The notes beneath the pieces are model-generated. The model made no database searches and had not been told where the DNA came from. It saw only the letters and a program-made list of their open reading frames with translations. Position numbers and translations under genes: made by a program. A DNA stretch of 18,909 nucleotides. Origin: an uncultured Propionibacteriaceae bacterium. GTDB taxonomy: Bacteria; Actinomycetota; Actinomycetes; Propionibacteriales; Propionibacteriaceae. The DNA is taken from contig CAKZHP010000035.1 in NCBI GenBank assembly GCA_936924635.1, positions 1 through 18,909 of the forward strand, in the 5' to 3' direction. How positions within the stretch are numbered: position 1 is the first letter of the stretch; each line of letters starts with the position of its first letter. Positions 6,899-16,831 of this stretch are shown piece by piece.

Positions 6899-8698
6899 TC
6901 AGCCTGCGGCCTCGGCCGCCTCCAACCACTCTTCCTCCAGGGTCGCCTGCTCGGCCTCCAGGCCGCTCAGCTCCTCCCCGAGCGTGGTCAGCCGGGCGTA
7001 GTCGTCGGCATGAGCGGCCATCAGGTCGTGCAGCTGCCCGACCCGGGTGGCGATCTTGGCCAGGCGTCCCTCGATGCGCTGCAGGTCCTTCTTGGCCTGG
7101 CGCTGGGCGGCCGCGTCCGAGGTACGGGCCGGGGCGGGCGTCGTGCTGGTGGCGACCGTGGCGTCGGCGGCGCTCGCGCGCCGGCGCTCGAGGTACTCCT
7201 CGACCCCGCCGGGCAGCATCACCACCTGGCCGTCGCCCAGCAGCGCGTACGTGCGGTCGCAGACCCGCTCCAGGAAGTAGCGGTCGTGAGAGACCACGAC
7301 CAGCGTGCCCGGCCAGGTGTCGAGGTAGTCCTCGACCACCTGCAAGGTGTCGATGTCGAGGTCGTTGGTCGGCTCGTCGAGGAACAGCACGTTCGGCTCC
7401 GACAGCAGCAGCCGCAGCAGCTGCAGCCGGCGCCGCTCGCCGCCGGAGAGCTCACCGACGCGGGTCATCAGGCCGTTGCCGGTGAAGCCGAAGTCCTCCA
7501 GCAGGGTGGTCGCGGAGACCTCCTTGCCGGTCTCCAGCCGCACCTGCCGCTGCAGCCGCTGCACCGACTCCAGCACCCGCTCGGAGTCGTCCAGCTCGCG
7601 TACGGCCTGGGTGAGATGGCCGAGCCGGAGCGTACGGCCCTGCTTGACCCGCCCCGCGGAGGGCTGGATGTCGCCGGCCAGCAGCCGCAGCAGGGTGGTC
7701 TTGCCAGCCCCGTTGACGCCGATCAGCCCGATGCGCTCACCGGGGCCGATCGACCAGGACACGTCGTCGAGCAGCACCCGGCCGTCGGGCAGGGCATAGC
7801 CCACGTCGATGAGGTCGACCACGTCCTTGCCGAGACGCTGGGTGGCGAACTGCTGCAGCCCGAGGCGGTCGCGCGGCTCCGGCACGTCCTCGATGAGCCG
7901 GTTCGCGGCGTCGATACGGAACCGGGGCTTCGAGGTGCGGGCCGGGGGGCCACGGCGCAGCCAGGCCAGCTCCTTGCGGAGCAGGTTCTGGCGCCGGTCC
8001 TCGGCGGCCGCCGCCTGCCTGGCACGCTCGGCGCGGGCGAGGGTGTACGCGGCGTACCCGCCGTCGTAGGCGTCCACCTGCGCGTCATGCACCTCCCACA
8101 CCCGGGTGCAGACGGCGTCGAGGAACCAGCGGTCGTGGGACACCACCAGCATCGCCGTGCCTCGCTGCTGCAGCTCGCGCAGGTGCTCGGCCAGCCAGGC
8201 CACGGCCTCCACGTCGAGGTGATTGGTGGGTTCGTCGAGCACCAGCAGGTCGTGGTGGCCGAGCAGCAGCTGCACCAGCTCCGCGCGGCGCCGCTCCCCG
8301 CCGGAGAGGCGGGCCATGTCGGCGTCCAGGTCGATGTCGCCCAGCAGGTGACCGACGACGGCGCGGGCGCGGGCCTCCGATGCCCAGACGTGGTCGGGAC
8401 GACCTTCGACGATGACGTCGCGCACCGTGGTGCCGGCGGTGTGCGTCGCCGCCTGGTCGAGCGTGCCGATCGAGACGTTGCCGGAGCGGAGCACGCGCCC
8501 GCGCTGCGTACCGTCGGGGTTCACCGAGTCGGGCTCGGTGCCACCGGTGAGCAGGGCCAGCAAGGTCGACTTGCCGCCGCCGTTGCGCCCCACGACGCCG
8601 ACGACGTCGCCGGAGCCCAGCCCGCACGTGACGCGGTCGAGGATGATCCTGGTGCCGTAGGTCTTCGAGACCCGCTCGACGTTGACGAGGTTGGCCAC
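6899..8698 (-). CDS. ABC-F family ATPase, Uup-like
   Basis: A 599-residue soluble protein with two ABC ATPase domains and no membrane segments, typical of ABC-F proteins that act on ribosomes or, for Uup, in genome and translation maintenance. Domain 1 has Walker A GRNGGGKST (38-45), signature LSGGERRR (131-138), Walker B LLVLDEPTNHLD (151-162) and switch SHDR. The interdomain linker (about 225-275) holds ELAWLRRGPPARTSK, as in Uup/EttA-like proteins. Domain 2 has GVNGAGKTT (327-335), LSGGERRR (417-424) and LFLDEPTNDLD (438-448). The last ~75 residues form an Ala/Glu/Leu-rich coiled coil like the Uup C-terminal domain. The GTG start lies 7 bases after the DUF4191 gene, without a strong ribosome binding site. 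A drug-resistance role is possible but not indicated. Confidence 0.9.
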   Translation of the reverse strand: MANLVNVERVSKTYGTRIILDRVTCGLGSGDVVGVVGRNGGGKSTLLALLTGGTEPDSVNPDGTQRGRVLRSGNVSIGTLDQAATHTAGTTVRDVIVEGRPDHVWASEARARAVVGHLLGDIDLDADMARLSGGERRRAELVQLLLGHHDLLVLDEPTNHLDVEAVAWLAEHLRELQQRGTAMLVVSHDRWFLDAVCTRVWEVHDAQVDAYDGGYAAYTLARAERARQAAAAEDRRQNLLRKELAWLRRGPPARTSKPRFRIDAANRLIEDVPEPRDRLGLQQFATQRLGKDVVDLIDVGYALPDGRVLLDDVSWSIGPGERIGLIGVNGAGKTTLLRLLAGDIQPSAGRVKQGRTLRLGHLTQAVRELDDSERVLESVQRLQRQVRLETGKEVSATTLLEDFGFTGNGLMTRVGELSGGERRRLQLLRLLLSEPNVLFLDEPTNDLDIDTLQVVEDYLDTWPGTLVVVSHDRYFLERVCDRTYALLGDGQVVMLPGGVEEYLERRRASAADATVATSTTPAPARTSDAAAQRQAKKDLQRIEGRLAKIATRVGQLHDLMAAHADDYARLTTLGEELSGLEAEQATLEEEWLEAAEAAG

Positions 8699-8705
8699 CG
8701 GGCCG

Positions 8706-9467
8706 TCAGCGCCCGCGCATCGCCTGCCGGGAGCCCCGGCCGGCGGCCGGCATCGGGCCCTTGGGCAGTGGCACCTTCGGGCGCATCGAGTCGAGCGCGC
8801 GGAGGCGGTTCTGCATCTCCGTCACCTCGGCGGGCCGCATGATCTTGGGCAGCTTCTTGATGTGGTCGGCGAGCTTGTCCAGGGGCACCTGGTTGGGCTT
8901 GTCACCCATGACGACCTGCGTCACCTTGGTGCCGTACCGCACCTGCTCGTGCTTCTTCGCCTCGGTCGACAGCAGCTGGCGGACCCGGCCGGGGTCGCCC
9001 TCGCCGATCAGCACCACACCGCCGGGGCCGACGACGCGGTGCACCACGTCGAGCTGCCGGGTGGCGGTGATGACGGGGGACTTCACCCACTCCTTGCTGA
9101 GCATGCTCATCGCCACCTCGGCCGAACCGGTCTGGCCGGAGTACCGCTTGTACGTGGCGCCCTTGGCCCGCCAGGTGAGCACGAGCATCGCTCCGAGCAG
9201 GCCGAGCATGACGCCGAGGATCGTGTACAGCCACCAGGGCTGCAGCCAGATGCCCAGCGCCACCATCAGGGCCAGCGGCAGCAGGAAGGCCGCCGCCATC
9301 AGGGCCGGGAGCGCCTTGTCGTGCTCGGCGCTGACGCGGTAGACCTCGCGCATCTGGCGCGTCCGGCTCCAGTCGGCGGGGTTCGTCGAGGTCTTGCGCC
9401 GCTGCTTCTCGGCTTGTCTGGCGGCCTTCTGCTCTGCGGCGAGGGCCTTGGCGCGTTCACCGGCCAT
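8706..9467 (-). CDS. DUF4191 domain membrane protein
   Basis: A 253-residue protein starting at an ATG inside the last 11 bases of lipA. The frame is open further upstream, but that part lies antiparallel to nothing and inside lipA in another frame, and MAGERAKALAAEQKAARQ is the usual basic beginning of this family. After a charged N terminus come two adjacent membrane helices (about 57-80 and 83-103), then a soluble C-terminal domain containing GGVVLIGEGDP and VRYGTKVTQVVMGD. This is the DUF4191 pattern, known from actinobacteria and regularly found directly after lipA. The biochemical role is unknown; the constant linkage to lipA suggests some tie to lipoate or cell-envelope physiology, which is inference. 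It is followed 7 bases later by the ABC-F gene. Confidence 0.85.
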   Translation of the reverse strand: MAGERAKALAAEQKAARQAEKQRRKTSTNPADWSRTRQMREVYRVSAEHDKALPALMAAAFLLPLALMVALGIWLQPWWLYTILGVMLGLLGAMLVLTWRAKGATYKRYSGQTGSAEVAMSMLSKEWVKSPVITATRQLDVVHRVVGPGGVVLIGEGDPGRVRQLLSTEAKKHEQVRYGTKVTQVVMGDKPNQVPLDKLADHIKKLPKIMRPAEVTEMQNRLRALDSMRPKVPLPKGPMPAAGRGSRQAMRGR

Positions 9468-10407
9468 GGGGCGGCTGCTCCGATCGTGCGAGGGCGGACA
9501 CGGCCTGGCGGTAGAGCCGCCCGGCGCGGTAGGAGGAGCGGACGAGCGGGCCCGACAGCACGCCCTCGAAACCGATCTCGGTGGCCTCGGCGGCGAGCTC
9601 GTCGAACTCGGCGGGCTCCACCCACCGCTCGACGGGGTGGAGGAAGGCGTTCGGCCGCAGGTACTGCGTGATCGTGATGAGGTGGGTGCCCGCCTCGCGC
9701 AGGTCGCGCAGGGCCTGGGAGATCTCCTCGCGGGTCTCACCCATGCCCAGGATCAGGTTCGACTTGGTGACCAGGCCCGCGTCGCGCGACCGGGTGAGCA
9801 CGCCCAGCGAGCGCTCGTACGAGAACCCGGGGCGGATGCGGCGGAACACGCGGGGGACCGTCTCCACGTTGTGGGCGAACACCTCGGGCCGGGTCTCCAG
9901 CACCTGGTCGACGAGCTCCGGCTTGCCCGAGAAGTCAGGGGCCAGCATCTCCACGCCCACGCCCGGGTTCTCCCGGTGGATCGCCCGGATGGTCTCCGCG
10001 TACAGCCAGGCACCCTCGTCGGGGAGGTCGTCACGGCAGACGCCGGTGACCGTGGCGTAGTGCAGCCCCATGGTCTTCACCGACTGGGCGACGCGCTCGG
10101 GCTCCTGGGTGTCGTACGACGTCGGCTTGGCCGACTCGATCTGGCAGAAGTCGCAGCGCCGGGTGCAGGCGTCGCCGCCGATGAGGAAGGTGGCCTCGCG
10201 GTCCTCCCAGCACTCGAAGATGTTGGGGCAGCCCGCCTCCTGGCAGACGGTGTGGAGCCCCTCGCGGCGCATGATCTGCTGCAGGTCGGTGTAGTTCGGC
10301 CCCATCACCGCCTTGGTGCGGATCCACTCCGGCTTGCGCTCGATCGGAGTCTGCGAGTTGCGTACCTCGAGGCGCAGCAGGCGCCTGCCGCTCGGTTGGG
10401 CTGTCAC
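9457..10407 (-). CDS. lipA: Lipoyl synthase
   Basis: A 316-residue radical SAM enzyme that inserts two sulfur atoms into protein-bound octanoyl groups to make lipoyl groups. It has both cluster motifs: the auxiliary C-x4-C-x5-C (C55, C60, C66, in CQEAGCPNIFEC) and the radical SAM C-x3-C-x2-C (C81, C85, C88, in CTRRCDFC). The C-terminal RSSYRAG (290-296) supplies the conserved Ser ligand of the auxiliary cluster. Length is normal. The start is a GTG with no ribosome binding site, preceded at a 6-base interval by TAGTCT, so it may be made from a leaderless message. It follows the prepilin peptidase gene by 32 bases and overlaps the DUF4191 gene by 11. LipB, its usual neighbour, is about 6.4 kb away across the tad locus. 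Confidence 0.96.
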   Translation of the reverse strand: MTAQPSGRRLLRLEVRNSQTPIERKPEWIRTKAVMGPNYTDLQQIMRREGLHTVCQEAGCPNIFECWEDREATFLIGGDACTRRCDFCQIESAKPTSYDTQEPERVAQSVKTMGLHYATVTGVCRDDLPDEGAWLYAETIRAIHRENPGVGVEMLAPDFSGKPELVDQVLETRPEVFAHNVETVPRVFRRIRPGFSYERSLGVLTRSRDAGLVTKSNLILGMGETREEISQALRDLREAGTHLITITQYLRPNAFLHPVERWVEPAEFDELAAEATEIGFEGVLSGPLVRSSYRAGRLYRQAVSALARSEQPPHGR

Positions 10408-10413
10408 CCCGAC

Positions 10414-10419
10414 AGACTA
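10414..10419 (-). promoter_or_regulatory. Candidate -10 hexamer for leaderless lipA
   Basis: TAGTCT fits the TANNNT -10 consensus of actinobacteria and ends six bases before the lipA GTG, which would put transcription start at or next to the start codon. No good -35 was found 17 bases upstream (TAGCCG). The whole candidate lies in the 32-base gap after the prepilin peptidase gene. The same layout is seen before lipB. Confidence 0.45.
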
Positions 10420-10439
10420 CCCGCCGCGCCTCGCGTCGG

Positions 10440-11096
10440 CTATCGTGCCCAGCCGCTCAGGATGTACGGGCCCCAGAACGCCGCCAGCCAGGTGGCGACG
10501 ATCATGCACGGGCCGAACGCGAACTCGGTCGTGCGGCCCGCCCGGCGAGCGAGCAGCAGCCAGACCGCCACCGGCACGTACACGAGGAACGCGAGCAGTG
10601 CCCCGGCGACCGCGTGGGCCACCCCGAGCCAGCCGAGGAAGGTGCCCATCAGCAGGGAGAGGCTGACGTCGCCGAGGCCGAACCGGCCCTTGCCGAACCA
10701 GCCGATGACGAAATAGACGACCATGATCCCCAGCCCGGTGAGCACGGCACGCCCGAGACGCCCCGGCTGGCCGGTGATCAGTGCCGCCGCGCCGACGCCG
10801 ACGAGAACCGCCAGCATGCCGGGCCACATGATGCGGTGGGGGATGAGCTGGGCCGCCAGGTCGGTGGCGAACAGCAGGGCCAGCGTGACGGCCGTGGCCA
10901 GGTACAGACCCGCCTCGGCCCAGGTCTCCATCCGGAGGCCCGCCACCAGGCCCGACAGCACCCCGAGGGCCGTGACCACGGGCCGGCTCACCCAGCGCGA
11001 CGGATGGTCGACCGATGCGGCCGCCCGGCCCGACAGCGCGAACGCCGCGCCCCCGGTGACCAGAGCACCGAGGAGCGCGGCGGCCACGGGAGCCAC
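10440..11096 (-). CDS. tadV: Prepilin peptidase (A24 family, TadV/CpaA-like)
   Basis: A 218-residue polytopic membrane protein. It has the two catalytic aspartates of type IV prepilin peptidases: D79 in FATDLAAQLIPHRI and D143 in the GxGD motif FGLGDVSL (139-146). About six or seven apolar segments surround them. It would cleave the short leader of Flp pilins and pseudopilins at the cytosolic face of the membrane. It lacks the N-terminal Cys-containing methyltransferase domain of PilD, in line with the short TadV/CpaA form. The GTG start shares one base with the tadC stop (TAGTG), so it is the last gene of the coupled tad series. No Flp pilin substrate is encoded in the window. Confidence 0.9.
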   Translation of the reverse strand: MAPVAAALLGALVTGGAAFALSGRAAASVDHPSRWVSRPVVTALGVLSGLVAGLRMETWAEAGLYLATAVTLALLFATDLAAQLIPHRIMWPGMLAVLVGVGAAALITGQPGRLGRAVLTGLGIMVVYFVIGWFGKGRFGLGDVSLSLLMGTFLGWLGVAHAVAGALLAFLVYVPVAVWLLLARRAGRTTEFAFGPCMIVATWLAAFWGPYILSGWAR

Positions 11097-11986
11097 TAGA
11101 AGTTCGCCATCATGCCGAGCAGGCCCGGCGCGAGGACGACCACGAACAGCACCGGCAGGATGAACAGCATGAGCGGGAAGATCACCTTGACGGGGATCTG
11201 CATGGCTCGTGCCTCGGCCCGCTGCCGACGCTTGAGACGCATCTCGGCCGCCTGGGTGTTGAGCACCGACGACAGCGCCAGACCGTACGCCTCCGCCTGG
11301 ATGATCGAGCGGATGAACTGCTTCAGGTCGGGCACCTGGGTGCGCTCCACGAGGTCCTCGTACGCGACCCGCCGGGTCTGGCCCACCTGGATGTCCTGCA
11401 GCGTGCGGATCAGCTCCTGGGCGAGCGCGCCCGTGCCGTTCTTGGCGACGCGGACCATGGCGGCGTCGAAGCCGAGACCGGCCTCGACGGCGATGCTCAT
11501 CTGGTCGAGGGTGTCGGCCAGCTCCAGCGTGATCTTCTCGCGGCGCTCCTGGGCCTTGCTGTAGAGCAACAGCTCGGGGAGGAAGTGGAGGATGATCGCG
11601 GCCGCCACGCCGGCGAGCCGGATCATCGCGGTCTGACCGTTGACGACCAGGTTGACCCCGAACAGCAGGCCGACGACGGTGAGGACCACCTTGCCGACGA
11701 GCAGGCGGTCCATCGGCCAGCTCTCGGGGCGGCCGGCCTGGGCGTACAGCTTCTCCAGACGGCTGCGGGAGCGGCGGGGCACGACCAGGCGGGACAGGGC
11801 GCTCATGTGCCGTGCCTTGCTGGCCTGCCCCACCGACGCGCTGCCGCCGGGCAGGGCCCGGCTGGCCGGCATGCCGCGTTTCAGGTTGGCGCTGGTGCGG
11901 ACGCGGGACGCGTCGGGGCCGGCCGCCAGCTGCCAGAGGAGGAAGCCGAAGGACGAGGAGACGACGAAGGCTGCGATCCAGATCAT
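11096..11986 (-). CDS. tadC: Tad pilus inner-membrane platform protein TadC
   Basis: A 296-residue type II secretion F (GspF/TadC) protein. Membrane segments are at about 3-22, 98-115, 121-142 and 268-290; the cytosolic T2SF domain lies between (about 150-265), with ELADTLDQMSIAVEAGLGFDAAM (155-177) and YGLALSSVLNTQAAEMRLKRRQRAEARA (234-261), a pattern shared with TadB. TadB and TadC form the platform on which the TadA motor acts. The ATG is preceded by GAGAGGAGAAAAGACACC, a strong ribosome binding site in a 16-base gap after tadB. An Ala/Ser/Arg-rich region (about 25-80) links the first helix to the rest. Assignment to TadC rather than TadB follows from gene order and the C-terminal match. 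Confidence 0.9.
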   Translation of the reverse strand: MIWIAAFVVSSSFGFLLWQLAAGPDASRVRTSANLKRGMPASRALPGGSASVGQASKARHMSALSRLVVPRRSRSRLEKLYAQAGRPESWPMDRLLVGKVVLTVVGLLFGVNLVVNGQTAMIRLAGVAAAIILHFLPELLLYSKAQERREKITLELADTLDQMSIAVEAGLGFDAAMVRVAKNGTGALAQELIRTLQDIQVGQTRRVAYEDLVERTQVPDLKQFIRSIIQAEAYGLALSSVLNTQAAEMRLKRRQRAEARAMQIPVKVIFPLMLFILPVLFVVVLAPGLLGMMANF

Positions 11987-12002
11987 GGTGTCTTTTCTCC
12001 TC

Positions 12003-12958
12003 TCAGTACTTGATCTTGACGGTGGAGCGGAGCCAGACCCCGCCGATGAGGAGCATCACCGCGCCGCCGGCCGAGATCATCATGCCGAGCGGCGTGGTGA
12101 ACAGCGGCTCCAGGTAGTGCGGGTTGGAGAAGCTCAGGAAGGCCATCACGGCGAACGGCAGCGCCATCAAGATGATGGCGGACAGCTTGCCCTCGGAGGC
12201 GAGCGCCTGCACCTGGCGGTGGAGCTGGTTGCGGTCGCGGATGGTCCTGGAGACCCCGTCGAGCACGTCGGCGAGGTTGCCCCCCACCTCCCGGTTGATG
12301 GCGATCGCCTGGGCGACCCAGTTGAAGTCCTCGCTGTCCATGCGGGTGGCCACCTCGGTGAGGGAGTCGTTCAGCGGGCGCCCGACACGGGTCTCGTTGA
12401 TGACGCGGGCGAACTCCTCCTTCGTGGGGCTGTCCGCCTCCACTCCCATGGCCTGCACGGCCTGCAGCAGCGAGTAGCCGGCACGCAGGCTGGACGCCAT
12501 CATCTGCAAGGTGGCGTCGAGCTGGCCGGCGAACTGCTTCTTGCGCCGGGCCACCAGCTGACCGAGCGCGATCCAGAACCCGCCGAGCATCAGCGCCGCC
12601 AGGAGCAGACCCGCCCACGGGCTGGCCAGGGCGGTGCCGGCCGCCCCCGCCACCAGCGCGGCGGCCAGGACGAGCACGACCAGGTCGGAGGTCTTGGTCT
12701 TGATGCCCGACATCTCGACGAGCGTGGTGAACTTGCTGCCCCGCTTGGCGAGGATCTTGTTGACCGTGTCGGTGGTGAAGTCGGCCGCCGTGGTCAGGGT
12801 GCTGCGGTTGTCGCTGCGCTTGCCGGCCAGCTGCCGCCGCCGGTTGCGGTTGAGCCGCCGGAACCCCGGCCGGACGATGAGGAAGGTGACGATGCCGGCG
12901 GCCAGCAGCAGTAGGACCGAGGCGATCGTGATGGTCACGTGACCCAGGAGCGTCTCGA

Positions 12959-12962
<4 letters not shown>
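12003..12962 (-). CDS. tadB: Tad pilus inner-membrane platform protein TadB
   Basis: A 319-residue type II secretion F family protein. The start is the ATG overlapping the tadA stop by four bases (ATGA); the open frame continues upstream but only through tadA in another frame. Apolar segments are at about 8-30, 93-135 (two helices) and 260-310 (two helices). The T2SF domain includes FAGQLDATLQMMASSLRAGYS (144-164) and the conserved REVGGNLADVLDGVSRTIRDR (224-244). The N-terminal cytosolic part carries a basic RLNRNRRRQLAGKRS stretch after the first helix. Function as TadC's partner in the pilus platform is family knowledge; the tight coupling with tadA and tadC supports it. Confidence 0.9.
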
Positions 12963-14479
<1,517 letters not shown>

Positions 14480-14480
14480 C

Positions 14481-15683
14481 TCACTTCTCCGCTCTGACGC
14501 CGCGCCGGCCCGTGAAGCCCGACAGCGACTCCGACGTGCGACCGGTGATGCGGTCGACCAGGAGGTTGAGCTGCTTGGTGATCGGGTCGCGCCCGTTGGC
14601 CTGCAGCAGGGGAATGCCCTGGTTGGTGGACTGGGGCATGAGGTTGGACTGGTTGAGGACGATGTCGACGTCCTCACCGATCGTCGCCTGCACGTCCTTG
14701 ACGGTGAGCCCGCGGCTGTTCTCGAAGAAGTTCAGCACGACGTGGCGCGACTCCAGCAGCATGTCGAGGTCGTCGAGGGTCTCGATCTCCTTGCGGAGAC
14801 CGCGGACCCCGGGGACGTCGAGGCTGGTGACCAGGACGATCTCGCTGGCCTTGTCGAGCACCGCCAGCGTGTGCTCCGACAGACCCGGGGCGGTGTCGAC
14901 GACGACGTACTGGAACTCGCTGGCGAGCAGCGACAGCAGGCTGTTGATGTCGGCGGTGGTCACCGAGTCGGCCGCCACCGGCGAGTCGGAGCCGGGCACG
15001 ACGTACAGGCCGGTCTCGTGACGCGTGAGGAGCGACTTCAGGGTGAGCATGTCCTGGGTGTGCGCACCCTGGATCGTGTCGGGCAGGGAGAACTCCGGCT
15101 CCAGGTTCAGCGCGCTGGCGCAGTCGCCGAAGTGGATGTCGAGGTCGACCAGCACGATCTGCTGGGGGTAGCGCTTCGCCAGGCCGACGGCCAGGTTGGT
15201 CGCCACCGTCGTCTTGCCGACACCGCCCTTGGGCGAGGCCACCGCGATCACGCGGCCATCGGGCTTGACCACCGCCGGGGCCGCCGGCGCCGCCGCTGCC
15301 AGCTGCTGCTGGGAGAGGACGAGCTGCGTCGCGCGCTCCAGGCTGCGGCGCAGCTCGGCGACGTCGGCCTCCGGGTGGAGGAGGTCCTTCACGCCCGCCC
15401 GCATCGCCGCGAGGGCGAGCTGGTCGAGGTTGTTGCTCACCATGATCACGACGACCGGGTAGAGCTGGTCGATGCTGCGGGCGAGCTCGATGGCCGAGCC
15501 CGGGTCGAGGTCGGCGTCGATCACGACGATGTCGGGGGTGGGCGCGCCGCGCAGCTCGGCGAAGAGCTGGCCAGCGTTGGTCGGCAGCGGGTTGGGCGAC
15601 ACCAGGAGGAAGGAGCCGCCGGTGGCGTACCCCATGCGCTCCGTCAGGCCGGCGGACTGGGAGACGAGGACGATCCTGCTCAC
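14481..15683 (-). CDS. tadZ: TadZ/CpaE-like pilus localisation ATPase
   Basis: A 400-residue protein with an atypical receiver-like N-terminal domain (about 1-120; D56 and the K99 of AGVKDLL keep the response-regulator outline) followed by a MinD/ParA-type ATPase. The latter has the deviant Walker A SPKGGVGKTT (150-159), LVDLDIHFGDCASALN (178-193) and VVVDTAPGL. A short Gln/Ala/Pro-rich linker joins the domains. TadZ/CpaE proteins are thought to position the pilus machine, often at the pole. The GTG start overlaps the cpaB stop (GTGA), and tadA follows after one base. In actinobacteria this gene regularly sits between cpaB and tadA, so identification is firm. Confidence 0.92.
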   Translation of the reverse strand: MSRIVLVSQSAGLTERMGYATGGSFLLVSPNPLPTNAGQLFAELRGAPTPDIVVIDADLDPGSAIELARSIDQLYPVVVIMVSNNLDQLALAAMRAGVKDLLHPEADVAELRRSLERATQLVLSQQQLAAAAPAAPAVVKPDGRVIAVASPKGGVGKTTVATNLAVGLAKRYPQQIVLVDLDIHFGDCASALNLEPEFSLPDTIQGAHTQDMLTLKSLLTRHETGLYVVPGSDSPVAADSVTTADINSLLSLLASEFQYVVVDTAPGLSEHTLAVLDKASEIVLVTSLDVPGVRGLRKEIETLDDLDMLLESRHVVLNFFENSRGLTVKDVQATIGEDVDIVLNQSNLMPQSTNQGIPLLQANGRDPITKQLNLLVDRITGRTSESLSGFTGRRGVRAEK

Positions 15684-16495
15684 TTCTGGTACACCACCTT
15701 GCCGGTGGTGGTCTTCGAGGACGAGGTGTCGGTGTCCTTGTTCTGGACGCTGACGAGCATGTAGGTGCCCATCGCCTGGCCCCAGGCCAGCTTCTCCGCC
15801 TGGGCGGTGGTCACCGCCACGGTGACCAGCACGCCGTCGGACGGGGCAGCCTGCTGGGTCTCCCCGTCCTTCTTGGTGGTGCTGGCCGGGATGACCGCAC
15901 CCTGCACGCGCGTCACCAGCACCTGGTCGAGCACCTGCTTCGCGAGGACCTCGGACTCGAAGGCGACGAGCACCCCGGAGTCGGTCTGGATGCCCATCTT
16001 CTGAGCGATCTCAGCAGGGTTGGTCCCGCCCCCGTCCGTCTTCACCCGGGTGCCGAAGATGATGCCGATCTTGTCGCCGGCCTGGACCACACCACCGTTG
16101 ACCTGCTGCGGCGGGAGCAGGAACGACACGGTCTGCATGCCCTTGGGCACCTGGACGGACTCCCGGTCGAGCAGGGCCGGGTCGACGAACCGGCCCTGGA
16201 TCAGGACCTCACCCGGCACCAGGTCGGTGCTGGTCACGCGCCCGGTGACCTGGTTCAGGTCGGTCACGGCCTCCTGGGGGATGCCGGCGGCGGGCAGCAG
16301 CCGCTTCTCGACGCTGGCGGCGAGGGCGGCGGCGTCGGTGCCCTTCGGCACGGCCGTCCCCACCACGTAGACGGACCTGGTCTCGACGCCGGCAAGGGCG
16401 CGGGCGTCGGCACCGGCCACGTACTTGGAGATGAGACCAAGCCCGGCCAGGGCCATCACAGCCGCGACGACGGCGGCAACTACTCGGCGGTTCAT
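15680..16495 (-). CDS. cpaB: Flp pilus assembly protein CpaB/RcpC
   Basis: A 271-residue secreted or membrane-anchored protein. It begins MNRRVVAAVVAAVMALAGLGLI, one N-terminal membrane helix after two arginines (about 4-24). Next comes a SAF domain (about 40-104), ending in LVPGEVLIQGRF, and an RcpC-like domain (about 120-260) containing QTVSFLLPPQQVNGGVVQAGDKIGIIF. The C terminus is rich in Ser, Thr, Asp and Lys. In diderms CpaB acts with the secretin; in actinobacteria there is no secretin and its role outside the membrane is unclear. It is the first gene of the coupled tad series. Upstream is a 336-base noncoding leader; the ribosome binding site is weak (AGAAAG about 14 bases away). Confidence 0.9.
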   Translation of the reverse strand: MNRRVVAAVVAAVMALAGLGLISKYVAGADARALAGVETRSVYVVGTAVPKGTDAAALAASVEKRLLPAAGIPQEAVTDLNQVTGRVTSTDLVPGEVLIQGRFVDPALLDRESVQVPKGMQTVSFLLPPQQVNGGVVQAGDKIGIIFGTRVKTDGGGTNPAEIAQKMGIQTDSGVLVAFESEVLAKQVLDQVLVTRVQGAVIPASTTKKDGETQQAAPSDGVLVTVAVTTAQAEKLAWGQAMGTYMLVSVQNKDTDTSSSKTTTGKVVYQK

Positions 16496-16831
16496 GAGTC
16501 AGTCGGACTTTCTGTTCGGGGAGATGGAGCGTGCATTCACACCCGGGCGGGCCGCGTTCCCGGTGCTGCAGCAGCCACCGGTCTTGCGGGGTCACGAGCA
16601 CTATCCATGAGTGCAAGGGTGGGCGGCAACGAACGTGAGAGGCCTGTCATCATCATCAAAACAACCCCGCCAATATCAGTCTGACTAGGGATGATGTCTG
16701 GCTCTGAATGATCTCGCGGACGTTCCCCGACGCAGGGGTAATCACCAGTGGAATGGCGATTCCGGCGAGGATATCGAGAAAGATGTGAATGTTCTCATGA
16801 ATGCCACCGTCGGGAGTCGGTGGCGGGCTGT
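16496..16831. other. Low-GC intergenic leader upstream of cpaB
   Basis: No convincing gene lies in these 336 bases. By hand count, 16641-16800 is about 51% G+C (82 of 160), well below the flanking genes. A (TCA)4 run is at 16647-16658. On the minus strand, TTGCCG and GATAGT are spaced 18 bases apart (near 16595-16625) and could form a promoter for cpaB, at low confidence. CCGGTG (16560-16565) and CACCGG (16576-16581) pair to form a 6-base stem in the expected cpaB leader. I looked for a Flp pilin (basic start, then E/AVEY and an apolar helix) on both strands and found none; the one apolar frame on the minus strand starts inside lipB and has non-host codon use. Confidence 0.6.
16803..16824 (-). 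terminator. Hairpin after lipB
   Basis: A perfect 7-base stem, GCCACCG with CGGTGGC around an 8-base loop, lies eight bases after the lipB stop on the same strand. No T-run follows. It probably ends or weakens lipB transcription before the tad leader. Confidence is moderate because GC-rich stems of this size arise easily by chance. Confidence 0.45.

Noticed and set aside
6899..8698. ABC-F protein as an antibiotic-resistance determinant
   Set aside because: The linker and C-terminal coiled coil resemble housekeeping Uup-like proteins, and the gene sits directly after conserved housekeeping genes. No resistance-specific feature is visible.
6506..8842. Long plus-strand open frame opposite the ABC-F gene
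   Set aside because: The minus strand encodes two complete ABC domains here. The plus-strand product is a low-complexity shadow.
16647..16658. (TCA)4 triplet run as a repeat element
   Set aside because: Only 12 bases and a single copy; no sign of a larger repeat or functional array.
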